NCBI GenBank assembly: GCA_037447655.1
Contig: JBBHKE010001824.1
Coordinates: 189,941-203,460 of the forward strand
DNA: 13,520 bases
Origin: Zygnema cylindricum
Taxonomy: Eukaryota > Streptophyta > Zygnematophyceae > Zygnematales > Zygnemataceae
Direction of reading: 5' to 3'
Position 1 is the first letter of the stretch; every line of letters begins with the position of its first letter. The notes under the pieces are model-generated. The model saw only the letters and a program-made list of their open reading frames with translations. It did no database searches and was not told the DNA's origin. The translations under genes were made by a program, and so were the position numbers. Positions 1 through 8,649 of the stretch are shown in pieces.

Positions 1-9
1 GTTTTGCAG

Positions 10-2214
10 ATTAAGGCTATTGACCAAGCAGGATGTGATTGGATCCACGTCGATGTCATGGATGGACGCTTTGTGCCAAACATCACTATTGGACCTCTTG
101 TTGTTGAGGCAATCCGACCGGTCACTGACCTTCCCCTTGACGTGCATCTCGTAAGTCATCCAAGCATAGCTACTAGTTGTTGCGTAAGTGCGATTTTGCT
201 TATTTGCACTAGTTACTTGGATATGTTGCAGTTTTCTTTTTCATTGCTCTATTATGCGTAAACAGTAGTTTACTGCTGGCGAGTGTTTTTCCTTTGCGTG
301 CTTCAAGATAGTTCAACAGGACGGTTGTGAATGCTGTTTATGAGTGGCCCTAATATCTGGTGCTTGTTGCTGGTTTTTTAAAACAGATGATCGTGGAGCC
401 AGAGCAACGCGTTCCAGACTTCATCAAGGCAGGAGCAGACATTGTTAGCGTGCATTGTGAACAGCAGGCAACTATTCACTTGCACAGGACAATAAATCAG
501 GTATACTAAAGCTTTGCAAAATTGTTACTATGACTAAGGAGTGAGCAAGCCTTTTGGTGAGGCATTCAGGTTTTCTGTGTCTATTGTAGTGTGTTTGTAA
601 TTTTTTTTATAATTTCTTCAGCTTCTGTTGCACAATTTTGTATTGGAATGATGGTATGTAGATATGTCGCGATTATGTGTGACATTTTACCTAAACGAAC
701 TTTGAAGTTGTTGAACCAAGTCATATGTTGCCAACTTCCGCAGATCAAAAGCCTCGGTGCTAAAGCTGGAGTGGTGCTCAACCCTGGCACACCCTTGTCT
801 GCAATTGAATATGTTCTTGACGGTAAGTTAACCTGGCAAGTTAATTTATTTTTAATTTCAGTATTTTGCCTGGGTCCTCTATGTAGATTGGTGCTGTATA
901 GGTAATGTGTTGTCTTCGACTGTTTTTTGAAATATTCATCATTTGGTTTTGTCACTTATAGCTTCCTGTTTCTCTGCTTTTATTGGCTTTTCTGGCCTGC
1001 TGGTGGTATGCACTATTTTATTTTGTGTTATGTTGTTGACCCACGACAAAACAATAATTCATCCATACCGACGAACTCTTCCCGTTGTTTATCCTCATGT
1101 TTAGGTTCTGTTGTCGTTTTGTATATCTTTTTTAAACCTTGGTGGTTTGCATGAATTCTACTTACTGCATGGTTTTCTGTTACTGTGCACTTTATGTCAC
1201 AACTGTTTGACTTGTCTGCTAGGTTTCATTTAGATTGGTGTGTTTTCTAATCCTTGGGACCTTGTTCAGTTGCTTCTTGGTTTGTCACACTCATGCTTTA
1301 CCCATCAACCTTGGAATATTTATAGCTATGAGGTCATGTATTTGCAGGTTATTTTTGCACTCCTTATACTGCCTTCATTTACACGACCTTACATATGACC
1401 TATATACATGGATTCATGCAGTAAATTGGCTTTTCATGCAGAGCTTAGATTTTAACGTACTGTCCTTTTTTTTGTTTTCCTGCAGTTGTTGATCTTGTGC
1501 TCATCATGTCAGTCAACCCTGGATTTGGAGGTCAGAGCTTCATTGAGAGCCAAGTTCAAAAGATTAAGGATCTTCGCGCAATTTGCAATGAGCGGGTGAG
1601 TGGCAGACTGCATTCTCAAACTCAGTTGGATTTTAGGATGATGTTACTGATGTTTATAATAAAGCCCAGAAATTGATGGAAAGGTTGTTGGGGACCTGTA
1701 GGAGGAATTATATATATGTCAATTTATGAGCCTGCTGACATAACATGCTGATGATGTGCTTATTGAATTGCAGGGTCTGGATCCCTGGATCGAAGTTGAT
1801 GGTGGAGTGGGTCCCAAGAATGCTTACAAGGTACGGCTTGCAGTGCCCTTGCTGTTCTTGTTGGTTTTTGCATTATATGTTGCAACATCATGTGAGCTGT
1901 GTTTATGTGGTGCTTTGTACTCCAGAAATGAACTTCTCGTGGGAGTTATTGACAGAAAGAGGTGGGTTATTGCAGGTGATTGAAGCAGGTGCTAATGCCA
2001 TTGTTGCCGGCTCAGCAGTTTTTAATGCACCAAGCTACAAGGATGGTGAGTGTATGGCATGTAATTCCTGCTTGTTGTAAAGGACTTGGTATGCTGAATT
2101 GCATGTAGATGACTTCAGAGTTTGTTCTTGTTCTAACTTTCTTGTGTTTTGGATGATATTGCAGCCATCTCAGAAATCAAGGTCAGCAAGAGGCCGTTGA
2201 CGGTGGCAGCCTAA
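10..2214 (+). CDS. RPE: Ribulose-phosphate 3-epimerase, chloroplast type (3' seven exons; 5' end outside window)
   Basis: The enzyme interconverts ribulose 5-phosphate and xylulose 5-phosphate in the plastid Calvin cycle and the pentose phosphate pathway. Exons read from the sequence are 10-150, 387-500, 744-822, 1486-1595, 1774-1830, 1976-2045 and 2165-2214. They join to 206 residues plus a TAA stop, without an in-frame stop. All six complete introns are GT...AG (236, 243, 663, 178, 145 and 119 nt), and a seventh acceptor, TTTTGCAG, ends at 9. Visible family motifs in order are [14 protein letters not shown] (metal-ligand His and catalytic Asp), DVHLM (His ligand), [16 protein letters not shown] (phosphate loop) and WIEVDGGV (second catalytic/metal Asp), ending in SKRPLTVAA. 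The family usually has about 225-235 residues in the mature TIM barrel, so the transit peptide and the first 20-25 barrel residues (the PSILSA strand) are missing on the left. The wording is plastid type, not the cytosolic paralogue. The 663-nt intron 823-1485 holds nothing else that I recognise. Confidence 0.95.
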
Positions 2215-2820
2215 ACTATTTTCCTGTGTGACGCTCTGTTTACTTCTTTTTGCCAGGCAAGTCAATTAGACGTGCACTTTTACTTGCAACAGTTTGGGTA
2301 GTATGAAATTCAATGAACTTCTCCCAACTTACTCGAGTACGTTACATTTATTGCTGATAATCTATAGTGAGGGAAAAAAATTGTCTTCCGTTGCAGTTTG
2401 AAAGCTGCTAGATTTTTTTCAATAGCTACTGTTTACTCTTCTTGCCTGCATGTACAAATAATTAGGAATCCCAGGTTTTTGGGGCAGTGGCGTTAGGCAA
2501 TATGCTATGGAATGTATTTGAAGCTATTTCATAGGTCTATACTTGAAAAGTGATTAGAGATATTGGTTATTGTGATACATCCCACTGTTTACTGTTCACA
2601 GTTCCTGAAAAAAAAGCTTGTTATCCCAAGATGGACAAATGGATTGAGATGCTCCCAATAGAGAATGTTGATAGATATGATTTTTTTGGTTGGATTGGAT
2701 CTGATTTCTGCATATTCACATTGCAGACATTATTGTCCATATGTATAGAGTGAGGTAAGCATGACTAGGTGTTTTGAGCTGGAAGTAGACAGGATTGAAT
2801 AAAAAATGTTGAAAATTAAA
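2215..2820 (+). other. Probable 3' UTR and downstream flank of RPE
   Basis: This AT-rich, non-coding stretch follows the RPE stop. Its end cannot be fixed from sequence. A canonical AATAAA occurs at 2798-2803, which would give a 3' UTR of about 600 nt. Plant poly(A) signals are loose, so a shorter UTR ending near 2450-2560 is equally possible. Open frames here are short and resemble no protein family. Confidence 0.4.
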
Positions 2821-3649
2821 TTCTTTTAATGGTCCATTCTCAGTTCAACAAAATTACAAACCCTAACAAACTGTTCACCCAATGTTGCTAATAAGGCTAA
2901 ACAGAGTTTTTTAAATGTGAAGTGTGGATTCATCTTATACATTTTTGCACTTTCAACCAGATTTAGAAGCTTAACAAATGGTATATTCACTGTTGATATT
3001 AGTGTATAAACTTCAATTGCGACTCTTTTCAGCCCAAAATTATAGAAGTTTTTAACACCAGGAGTTAAATAGGGGCTATAATTTGCAGACTATTATTAAG
3101 TGAGCATGGCTGACGGTAACTTTGCTACAATAGATAGAAATCATTCACAATAGTTAATGGGGTGGTGTAGATGAACTGCATTTGGTTGAAACTCCTTTAA
3201 CAGATAAACTGCTTTCTGAAAATAGGAGAGGATCGTCGTCCATGTTAGCGTTGGTGAGATATGTTACTGATTCATAAATGATGTTCGTTATAGTACTACT
3301 CTTGTTACTCATGCTGTCATGGAAGCTATTTCTGTATCTTTGTTGCTAATTAGGTTGAAGCACAGGAATGCTTCGTCTACATTTGATGTATGGAGGCAAT
3401 GCTAATTTGTGTGTGCCACTTATGCCAGCACACATGTTGTTTTAGTAGCATTGATTGAATTTGCCCTGATGTAATGGACAATTTATGTTAAACCTTTATC
3501 TAAGATTTTTCTGAAGTATGTGATGAATTGTACAATTTACCCTCAGAACGAGGTAAAACTCCGATAGTACCCCTATCGTGAGACAACCTCAATTTTCCCG
3601 CCATTTTGAAAACTGGGCAAGGTGATGGAAACACTCCTGTCGAGGCGAC
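2821..3649. other. Intergenic, no gene seen
   Basis: This is AT-rich sequence without a codon-like open frame, a tRNA or a recognisable repeat. Two small inverted motifs (CCTCAGAACGAGG and CGATAGTACCCCTATCG, around 3540-3590) are too short to interpret. Confidence 0.5.
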
Positions 3650-3769
3650 GCTACACTGTTGAATCGCTATCAGCGTTAAGAAATATTTAGTGTAAAAAAA
3701 TAGTTAATAACTGTAATTTGGATTTTTAGCGTTGCGGCAAATTTGAATACATTTTTCCCATAGTGTAGC
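3650..3769. repeat. Small inverted-repeat element (MITE-like), family 2
   Basis: The segment is bounded by a perfect 8-bp inverted repeat, GCTACACT at 3650-3657 and AGTGTAGC at 3762-3769. Its left part (GCTACAC, GAATCG, then ...AGTGTAAA) aligns with the reverse complement of the 12374-12577 element with few changes, so it belongs to a dispersed family. It has no coding capacity. The superfamily is unassigned, and no clear target-site duplication is visible. Confidence 0.5.
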
Positions 3770-3860
3770 ACTCTTGTACACAGATGGTTTTACTATCGCA
3801 ATTCTTGCAATAAAGACTTTTTTTCATATTTGTCCAATATAGTTAACATTGTTCATAGCA

Positions 3861-3900
3861 AGCCCTTTTTTTTGCAAAAAAACCCTTTTTTTTGCAAAAA
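3861..3900. repeat. Two-copy 20-bp tandem repeat
   Basis: Two units, 3861-3880 and 3881-3900, are identical except near the first base and read roughly RCCC-T8-GC-A5. The T8/A-run arms can pair with each other. This is probably a replication-slippage product in low-complexity intergenic DNA. Confidence 0.8.
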
Positions 3901-4764
3901 ATGTATAAATTGCTGGTGTTGTAGTAAATTCATGAGCACCTTTCATTGTAAAATAAATAAAAAATTGTAAAAGAAGGGTTTTTGTCGAAGCCCACACCCC
4001 TCTCACCTTTGGGTTAGCTATCAGATGTACAAAATAAAAGGTGTGGTATTCTTAATATACCTCGTCGTATACATAACATGTGAACTATAAGAATATGTAC
4101 AACGTCTAAAATAATATCACTTTTTTTAACGTTGGCGTCCACGCAACACCGATATCAAATGTGCACTTGCTAACAACTTAATAACTATGCATGTCCAAAG
4201 AGCAAGTTTTCAAATTCAATTATGTCACTCTAACAACAATGCATTTGAACCGTAAAACCGTATAATAATTAGTAGATATTAGCAACACTTAGCATGTGTT
4301 TCATGGTGAGGACACATGTTCCGTGAACAATTTTACTTACACTAAAAACCCCATTGAATTCGTCACAATTTCCGACTAAAAATCTACCAGTACACACAAT
4401 CCCCTATCAAAAGCAGCGATACTGAGTGTTGCAGGCACTTCCACATCTAGTTACAAACCATTGATATCCTCGAAGATTTAAGATGAGGCTCGTAATGACC
4501 CACGAGACACATTTTGTAAATGATTAGTAACCACTTAATGTGCTACTATAAGTCGTGGTTAAGTTAAACATATAAATATGGGAAACAAATGAAATTGGTT
4601 GTTAGGTTTTATTGATGTAGATGGTTGTTTTACAATGTCCATAGAGAGACATTACCCACGCCCTCGATTGTTGTTAACAGTCGCTTGTAGATTCAGCTTG
4701 CCACATTTGGGGTACTATGAAAGATGAGGCAAAGAGTACAATGTGAGACCTATGGCGAATGGGA
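3901..4764. other. Intergenic, no gene seen
   Basis: This AT-rich stretch lies between the tandem repeat and the 5' LTR. No open frame with family resemblance and no RNA gene is visible. Confidence 0.5.
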
Positions 4765-4913
4765 TGCTGAAAAGAGGTAACTAATAGTTCACTTCTCTAT
4801 TTTAGTTGTACTTTAAAAAGAGAGAGAGAGAGAATTGAAGGCACGACATGGTTGCCGACTTATTTAGAATGTGGCAGAGTGAAGTACAGGCATTTTATCA
4901 AAATGTTACCTAT

Positions 4914-4980
4914 GCTCGGATTTGAACCTGGGTCTGTGACTACTATGTAGTCATATGCCTTATCCACTAAGGCATTGACG
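4914..4980 (-). repeat. tRNA-like / SINE-head-like segment inside the 5' LTR
   Basis: Read on the minus strand, the segment has a pol III A-box-like TGCCTTAGTGG (complement of 4964-4974) and a B-box-like GGTTCAAATCC (complement of 4918-4928). Between them are a D-arm-like GCCTT...AAGGC and an anticodon-arm-like palindrome TGACTA-CATAG-TAGTCA. The acceptor stem does not pair, so it is not a working tRNA. It is probably a captured tRNA-derived sequence such as the head of an old SINE. Confidence 0.5.
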
Positions 4981-5059
4981 AAACGGTGCACTTGAAAAGT
5001 TTCAAAAATGCGTAATCATTAACGCGACGACTAATTAACACCAAACTAATGACAAGACG

Positions 5060-5068
5060 TATATAAAA
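5060..5068 (+). promoter_or_regulatory. TATA box of the 5' LTR (U3/R region)
   Basis: TATATAAAA lies about 295 bp into the LTR, and the 3' LTR has ATATAAAA at the matching place. This is the expected core promoter for retrotransposon transcription. The cap site, expected about 30 nt downstream, is not visible from sequence alone. Confidence 0.55.
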
Positions 5069-5524
5069 CAATTCATGCACCAACACCAATCCGAAACGTG
5101 AAAATATATTTGATCAGACGGACATCACTACAGCCGCCACCCAGAATGAGCTATTGGCGACTTATTGGAGATAACGTCACGCGATGCCATGTGGTGCCAC
5201 AATATTGGATATCGGAGAAGATGGGAGAAGGAACCATGGCTCCCGATTTGACGGGTGTCACCTTGAAGGCCATGTCGTACAATGGTCGTACAATAAGTAC
5301 ATCGCTCATTGTAACGTCTCGTACCTTCTTGTCCTATACAGTGTTCCTATTAAACTAGGGTTTAGAAGTAGGTAGTCGTGAGTAGGTAGACGAAGACTTA
5401 ATGAAATTTAGGTACCTCTCTCTATGAGAGCTTGTAACCATAAAGGTCATCTTTGACCAGCCATAACTTACTGCTTAGGGGAGCAAATTTAGAGATTCTT
5501 TTTACGTTTTGCCCAAGGGAGTTG

Positions 5525-5546
5525 AACCTTCACAAGGGTGAAGGTT
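5525..5546 (+). other. LTR hairpin, 9-bp stem
   Basis: AACCTTCAC (5525-5533) pairs perfectly with GTGAAGGTT (5538-5546) across an AAGG loop, about 55 nt before the inferred LTR end. The matching site in the 3' LTR (about 10982-11003) keeps most of the pairing through G-U wobbles. Its role is unknown. Confidence 0.5.
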
Positions 5547-5604
5547 GTCAGAAAACTTGTGTGCTATGACGGCACCAATTCAGTGGGAAAGTCAAAACAT
5601 CAAA

Positions 5605-5624
5605 TATTATCCTAGAGGCTTCAT
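5605..5624 (+). other. Putative degenerate primer-binding site
   Basis: Plant copia elements usually carry TGGTATCAGAGC, complementary to initiator tRNA-Met, just after the 5' LTR. Here TTATCCTAGAGGCTTC lies 9 bp after the inferred LTR end and looks like a decayed version of that site followed by CTTC. The match is weak. Confidence 0.3.
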
Positions 5625-5639
5625 AAAGTTGGACATTTT

Positions 5640-6679
5640 GTGGCCAATGGAGGTCCAAAATTAAAGGTTATGGGCCCACCCTCTAGGGTGCCTATTTTCA
5701 ATGGAACAGGGTTCATATACTGGGAAACTATGATGAAGGGTGCACTTTTTGAAAAACGGCTATCGGGCATTGTGAGTGTTCGTGTGCGGCGGCTAGCAGC
5801 AAATCTGGGAGTTCCACCTGGATTTAGAGGAGCTAGATTCTCAAGAGGATCTACGGAGGCAGTGGAGGTTGATGATGATGGAGAAAACATCGTGTTTGAC
5901 AAAGGGATGGAGAAAGGGAAGGAGAAACTCACACCGATAGCTACTAAATCGGTACCGATAAAGGTTGTTTAGAAAACTGAGGCCAATGATACTAAAATTT
6001 GGGACTTCAACAACACAGTGGCAACTCATTTTATTCTCGTGCGTCTCACTCAAGCTGTTGCCACACCTCACCTAAATGTGGACAAGGCGGTCGAGCTATG
6101 GGAGGCTCTTGTAAATATTTACAAGAGTCGTACGATTCAATAGCAGAAGGTGGTAGATCACAAGGTGCAAGTATATGTTTACAAAGGAGAAAGATGCTCA
6201 AAATTTTGTAATGACTTGTCTGGATTATTTATGGAACTAGGAGAGTGTCGGAAAACGTGAGACCAAGAAAGAAAAAGTGAACATTTTGCTAATAAAACTA
6301 CCGGGTGAGCATTGTGAACAGGGTCTATGACTTGTCGGATAATCGATGGGTTTGGAATTCCGTGGTTGGAATGATCTTCGTCCGGGAAAATACCATTGAG
6401 ATTTGGAGAGGAGGAAAGAGTGGCCAAGCCTTGGCCGCTGGTCCTAACTGGAGGAATGAGGATTCCAAGAAACCTTATGGAAACTTTGGAGGAGGGAGAG
6501 GAAGTCGATCGGATGACTCCGGATGTAGGCCCTCAAAGGGGCTTTGTCATTTTTGTAAGAAGTCAGGGCATTACATGGCCGAGTGTAATGGATTAACGGA
6601 TTAGAGGCTTAAGGAGGGGAAGTTCGGTGGGTCAGCAAAAGAAAAGAAGAAGGCAACTTTCAGGAAACGACAAGTTTAA
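5640..6679 (+). pseudogene. Broken copia gag (capsid and CCHC zinc knuckle)
   Basis: Gag packages element RNA into virus-like particles. The N-terminal part has the copia-style opening PIFNGTGFIYWETMMKGAL. After a TAG at 5970-5972 the same frame continues with a typical middle (IWDFNNTVATHFIL, VELWEALVNIYKS), then meets a TAG at 6141-6143 and a TGA at 6258-6260. A frame change gives KEKVNILLIKLPGEH (from 6265), and another gives the C-terminal part from 6305. That part holds the knuckle CHFCKKSGHYMAEC (C-x2-C-x4-H-x4-C, 6545-6586), fully conserved. A TAG at 6602-6604 and a TAA at 6677-6679 follow. No good ATG is seen at the start, and the frame is open only from about 5610. An unusual stretch rich in basic residues and then DDDGEN (about residues 45-100) separates the two capsid-like parts. 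Confidence 0.85.
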
Positions 6680-6870
6680 ACTAGGACCACAACTCATAGG
6701 ACTATACTGTACAAAGGCTGTTGTCGGTGCAAGCTATTTTTCCAGTTCCTTATATTTGGGCGGTGTCCGTACGTAGAGAACCGGCGAGTCCAGCTATTTC
6801 TTTGAGGATTTCGTTTGTACGGAAAGCTACGCTTGTACGGAAGCTACGTTTGAAGAGTAACAAAGAATAA
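6680..6870 (+). other. Non-coding spacer between gag and protease, with short tandem repeats
   Basis: No family resemblance is seen in any frame here. At 6814-6849 a motif of about 18 bp (TTGTACGGAAAGCTACG and a one-base-shorter copy) is duplicated. At 6867-6892 ATAACGAGAGAGG occurs twice in perfect tandem, ending just before the protease frame opens. The stretch may be decayed gag-pol linker or a small insertion. Confidence 0.5.
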
Positions 6871-8330
6871 CGAGAGAGGATAACGAGAGAGGATTTCGAT
6901 GATGATGATGGCAAAATTATCGTCTACGAGGAGTTAGAGGTGAAAACTGAGCCAGAGATTCTAAAGAAACAAAAGTATACCTTCAGGGGAGTGAAAGTTA
7001 AACCAGAAGAAAGTTCGATCATTGACTTTGGTGCCTCTATGCATATGTGTAGAGAGAAGCATATGTTTACCAAAATGAGAGAGATCCCTATGATAGAGTA
7101 TTGGGATAGGAGAATAGTGACCACTAGTTCAGTGGGATCCGTGGATTTGAAAGTCTTAGTTGAAGGTAAGACATCCATAGTCACTTTCTCCGATGTACTT
7201 TTCAGTCCAGAGTTGAAAAAAAACCTTATCTCTACGTCGGTCTTAGATGATAATGGTTTTGAGATTAGTACTAAGAAAAAAGTCTTTCTTGCTAACTATG
7301 AGGATGGGGTATATTTCACAGCTGAAAAGGGTAGCCAAAGAATGTTTAGGATGGATTTGAGTAATGGAAAGACGGGGGTTTACTATAGCGATGTAATTGA
7401 CTTGATGATTTGGCATAATAGATTGGGGCAGGTGCATCTAGATAGATTGAAAGAAATGAAGAAAACGGGAGTAGTTGAGGGTGTTCAGTTTGGGGATAAT
7501 AAGACCTTGGATGACGGTAGTGGATGTGCTCAAGGTAAGGCCTGCATATTACCTTTCCCAAAAGCCGCAACCTATAAGGGTGAAAAAGTGCTATATCTAG
7601 TTCAAACTGATAAATGGGGACCGGCTAAAGTACCGTCGCTTGGAGGAAAAAGATTTATGCTTACTATTACTAATGATTAGTCTCGATATTCTAGAGTCTA
7701 CTTCTTCAAAAATAAATATAAGGCACCAGCTTATTTTAAAAAGTATAAAGCATGGAGTGAAAAGATTTATGAAACACCTATAAACAGAGTGAGGAGTGAT
7801 AATGGAAGGGAATATACTTCTAATCAGTTTGAGGATTATTTAAAAGAGGAAGGGGTTCAACACCAAAAAACTGTTCCAAATAATTCGAAACAAAACGGTG
7901 TAACCAAGAGGTTAAACCTGACACTAAGTGATAGCACCCGTAGTATGTTATCTGATAAAAAGATAAGGAAACGCTTCAGGGCAGAAGCTATGAATTGTAC
8001 TAATTACCTTAAGAATAGATTCCTCAAGTTGGCGGTAAAAGGCCAAACACCGTATGAAAGATGGACCAGGAGAAAACCGGATATCTCTCACTTAAAGGTG
8101 TTCGGAAGTCAAGTTTTTAGTCTAAATACATAAAAATCTGATTGGAAGTTAGATGCAAAGGGAAAGTCGAGGTACTTGCTTAGGTATGATAAAAATGTAA
8201 AGGGATTAAAGTTTATGATCTCGAGAAAGAAGATATCATCCTAGTAAAACACTTGGTAGTTATGGATGAAGGAAAGTCGGTAGATGCCTTTAAATATTAT
8301 AAACCGGTCATAATTGGAATTGAATCCGAA
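6871..8330 (+). pseudogene. Broken copia protease and integrase
   Basis: The protease should cut the Gag-Pol polyprotein and the integrase should insert the cDNA. The frame is open from 6871 to a TAG at 7678-7680, and resumes in the same frame to 8133. The protease active site reads IIDFGAS (7021-7041) where D-S/T-G-A is required. In the integrase HHCC finger, WHNRLGQ has Q for the second His, followed by C..GKAC. The DDE core keeps the first Asp in QTDKWGP (7609-7611) and the second in RSDNGREY (7798-7800). The catalytic Glu normally found in NGVAER is Lys (NGVTKR, codon AAG at 7906-7908). The fold end PYERW...HLKVFG is present. The TAG sits where Y is usual (ITNDxSRYSRVYFF). After 8133 the usual continuation (KLD...GKSRYLLRYD, then VYDLEKEDIILVKHLVVMDE) appears only across stops and a frame change. 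All of this indicates a dead enzyme. Confidence 0.9.
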
Positions 8331-8649
8331 AGTGAATAAGATTGAGATTCTTCTAACCGAACCCCAGTTCAACCAGACCTTGCAGATGAAGAGGAAAAAT
8401 TGATCGAGAATGACCCTCTTTTGGAGCCACAATTTCTGGTTCAAACCGAGGAAAAGGAAAAGGAAAGATCAGAAATGGACTCCACGGATAGGGGAGAAAT
8501 ACCAGAGATGGACTCCACGGAAAGGGGAGAAGTTGAAGTCATTCAGAGAAATCCGAGATTACCCTCCATTCCGGCATCGGACTTTGAAGGAGGGAGGAGA
8601 AGCAGCAAGAGAATTTAAGAAAGACAAGTGAATAACAAGGTAACTAAGA
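8331..8649 (+). pseudogene. Acidic linker between integrase and RT, with an in-frame 33-bp repeat
   Basis: Copia polyproteins carry a variable, charged linker here. The frame 8400-8618 is rich in E, R and P. It contains two 11-residue units (EMDSTDRGEIP, EMDSTERGEVE) encoded by a 33-bp period, with ATGGACTCCACGG at 8475-8487 and again at 8508-8520. The segment ends RRSSKRI before a stop. Fragments to either side are out of frame. Confidence 0.6.

Larger units (their letters stand above)
4765..5599 (+). repeat. 5' LTR of the copia element
   Basis: It starts TGCTGAAAAG and is inferred to end ...GTCAAAACA, matching the 3' LTR, which starts TGTTAAAAAG and ends with the same nine bases. The TGTT/AACA ends form the expected short inverted repeat, and the two lengths (835 and 836 bp) agree. 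It contains a GA microsatellite near 4818-4833, a minus-strand tRNA-like segment, a TATA box and a small hairpin (5525-5546). The start is firm, since it matches the base after the polypurine tract of the other copy. The end is inferred, because similarity to the 3' copy continues to about 5658. Confidence 0.85.

Noticed and set aside
581-955. 124-codon open frame on the minus strand
   Set aside because: It lies over an RPE exon and its introns on the opposite strand, has no recognisable motif and is explained as a shadow frame.
2550-2753. 67-codon open frame downstream of RPE
   Set aside because: There is no family resemblance, codon use is AT-rich, and it lies in the probable 3' UTR or flank.
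3861-3900. CRISPR-like or regulatory repeat
   Set aside because: There are only two low-complexity copies in a plant nuclear context; slippage is sufficient.
4741-4764. Similarity between DNA upstream of the 5' LTR and the end of the internal region before the 3' LTR
   Set aside because: Only a few bases (AATGTG, GGA) agree beyond the LTR start, too little to claim another internal segment on the left.
4914-4980. A functional tRNA gene on the minus strand
   Set aside because: The acceptor stem does not pair, the T-stem is mismatched and U33 of the anticodon loop is not T. A tRNA-derived relic fits better.
5098-5375. Small overlapping open frames in the 5' LTR
   Set aside because: The counterpart in the 3' LTR does not preserve them as coding, and LTRs do not normally encode protein. 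They are chance frames.
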